Shown here piece by piece: positions 63,221-64,000 of a stretch of DNA of 64,000 nucleotides. Made by a program: the position numbers and the translations under genes. Source of the DNA: Anolis sagrei (taxonomy: Eukaryota > Chordata > Lepidosauria > Squamata > Anolidae); contig NC_090023.1 in the NCBI RefSeq assembly GCF_037176765.1, positions 141,003,366-141,067,365 on the forward strand, read 5' to 3'. The notes beneath the pieces were generated by a model. The model searched no databases. It was not told the DNA's origin and saw nothing but the letters and a program-made list of their open reading frames with translations. How positions within the stretch are numbered: position 1 is the first letter of the stretch; the number at the start of each line of letters is the position of its first letter.

Positions 63221-64000
63221 CTGTTAAAGATACAACATATATCAAAAGCAAGCACAAGAAGATAGGCCTCCTAGGCAGGCTCCTTTTATCTCCTATGGGA
63301 AAATGAAGGCAAAGACCCTTCAGCAGGGACCTCTTAATTTATTTCAAGCATAACACAAGAATTTCAAATGACAATTTAAACTGCATTATTCAACAGTTAA
63401 TTCAAAGTGTGCTAGAAAATAAACAGAAGATTCATGTTTAAGAGTCTTTGCCACCAACCCAGAAAGCTGTTATGTCAGTTTGATAAGCATTTTTTCGTTA
63501 AAGAATTGGTAACTTTCAAGTTACGCAAGAGCCATAAATAATTAAATGGAAAAGAGACATGGCTTTCTCTCTTGCTTTCTGCTTCACATGTTTTCATATC
63601 CAGAAAGAATATGAAGTAGCAACTGGCTGATTACACTCTACCCAAAACATCAAACTGTGAAGGAAATGCATTCACATTTCCCAAACAAGATTATTTTGTG
63701 GCATTTTGATATGGTGAGCATATACATTTGTTCCTCCACTTTTGTGGGGTCAGGGGTGTAGGCACCCAGCGAAAGTGGGAAAAAACACAAAGGGAAGTGG
63801 GGTTCCTTGATTTGTGGCATGCAAGAAGGCGTGCCCAGCTGCCAGTCTCAAAGCCTCTGCCCCCTCCCAAAGCCCAGTTAAATGTGCATGTTAACAAGGC
63901 AGCTCTGTCTCAGGACATTGGGATCACATCAGCACCATTCCCAAGTCCCAAAAATGAGCCACCCTATGAACATTCTCAAGACAGCCTCGCCTTCAGAAAC
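63221..64000. other. SUGT1 intron to window edge; possible Tigger-like scrap
   Basis: 63715-63870 (ttcctccacttttgtggggt, ccagcgaaagtgggaaaaaa) looks like a Tigger-type repeat. No upstream SUGT1 exon is visible before the edge. Confidence 0.35.

Noticed and set aside
63221-64000. Another SUGT1 exon before the right edge
   Set aside because: No minus-strand text matches the preceding CS or TPR residues, so it should lie outside the window.

Overview
This is nuclear DNA from a vertebrate, almost certainly a squamate reptile and most likely a lizard. Two well-known protein genes lie in the same convergent order as in other amniotes (human 13q14: SUGT1 and CNMD facing each other). The repeats are of a squamate type: L2-clade, CR1 and Bov-B LINEs, Penelope-like elements, tRNA-derived SINEs with LINE-like tails, and many hAT-type miniature elements. 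I cannot name the species from the sequence.

The plus strand carries chondromodulin (CNMD), complete in seven coding exons from 3834 to 43765 (352 codons by my splice reading). It is a type II membrane protein with a BRICHOS domain, a furin-type site and an eight-cysteine C-terminal domain. The minus strand carries the last four coding exons of SUGT1 (63220 down to 50963), covering the second half of the CS domain and the whole SGS domain; its TPR exons lie beyond the right edge. The two stop codons face each other about 7.2 kb apart.

Layout: 1-3.8 kb, SINEs and a rearranged LINE upstream of CNMD. 3.9-14.9 kb, intron 1, dominated by a 5.4-kb apparently full-length L2 LINE (9314-14745, minus) with an unbroken 1074-codon ORF; it and an older L2 fragment both sit inside one SINE. 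15-22.5 kb, intron 2, with an 0.5-kb purine-only tract inside a hAT-type element. 22.6-37.4 kb, introns 3 and 4, with hAT-type elements, a near-perfect palindrome, a solo LTR and a repeat-poor stretch. 37.6-43.5 kb, introns 5 and 6, with a nested Penelope/solo LTR/Tigger-like stack and a Bov-B copy. 43.8-50.5 kb, the CNMD 3' UTR, built largely of transposon DNA, and the intergenic space. 50.5-64 kb, the SUGT1 tail, including a hAT-type element that carries a ten-copy minisatellite.

No rRNA, functional tRNA, CRISPR array or bacterial gene is visible. The most interesting material is structural: repeat nests dated by their own junctions, three SINE-LINE tail pairs in one window, exact target-site duplications that define element ends, and an L2 5' end lying just upstream of CNMD exon 2 with a consensus splice donor on the CNMD strand.
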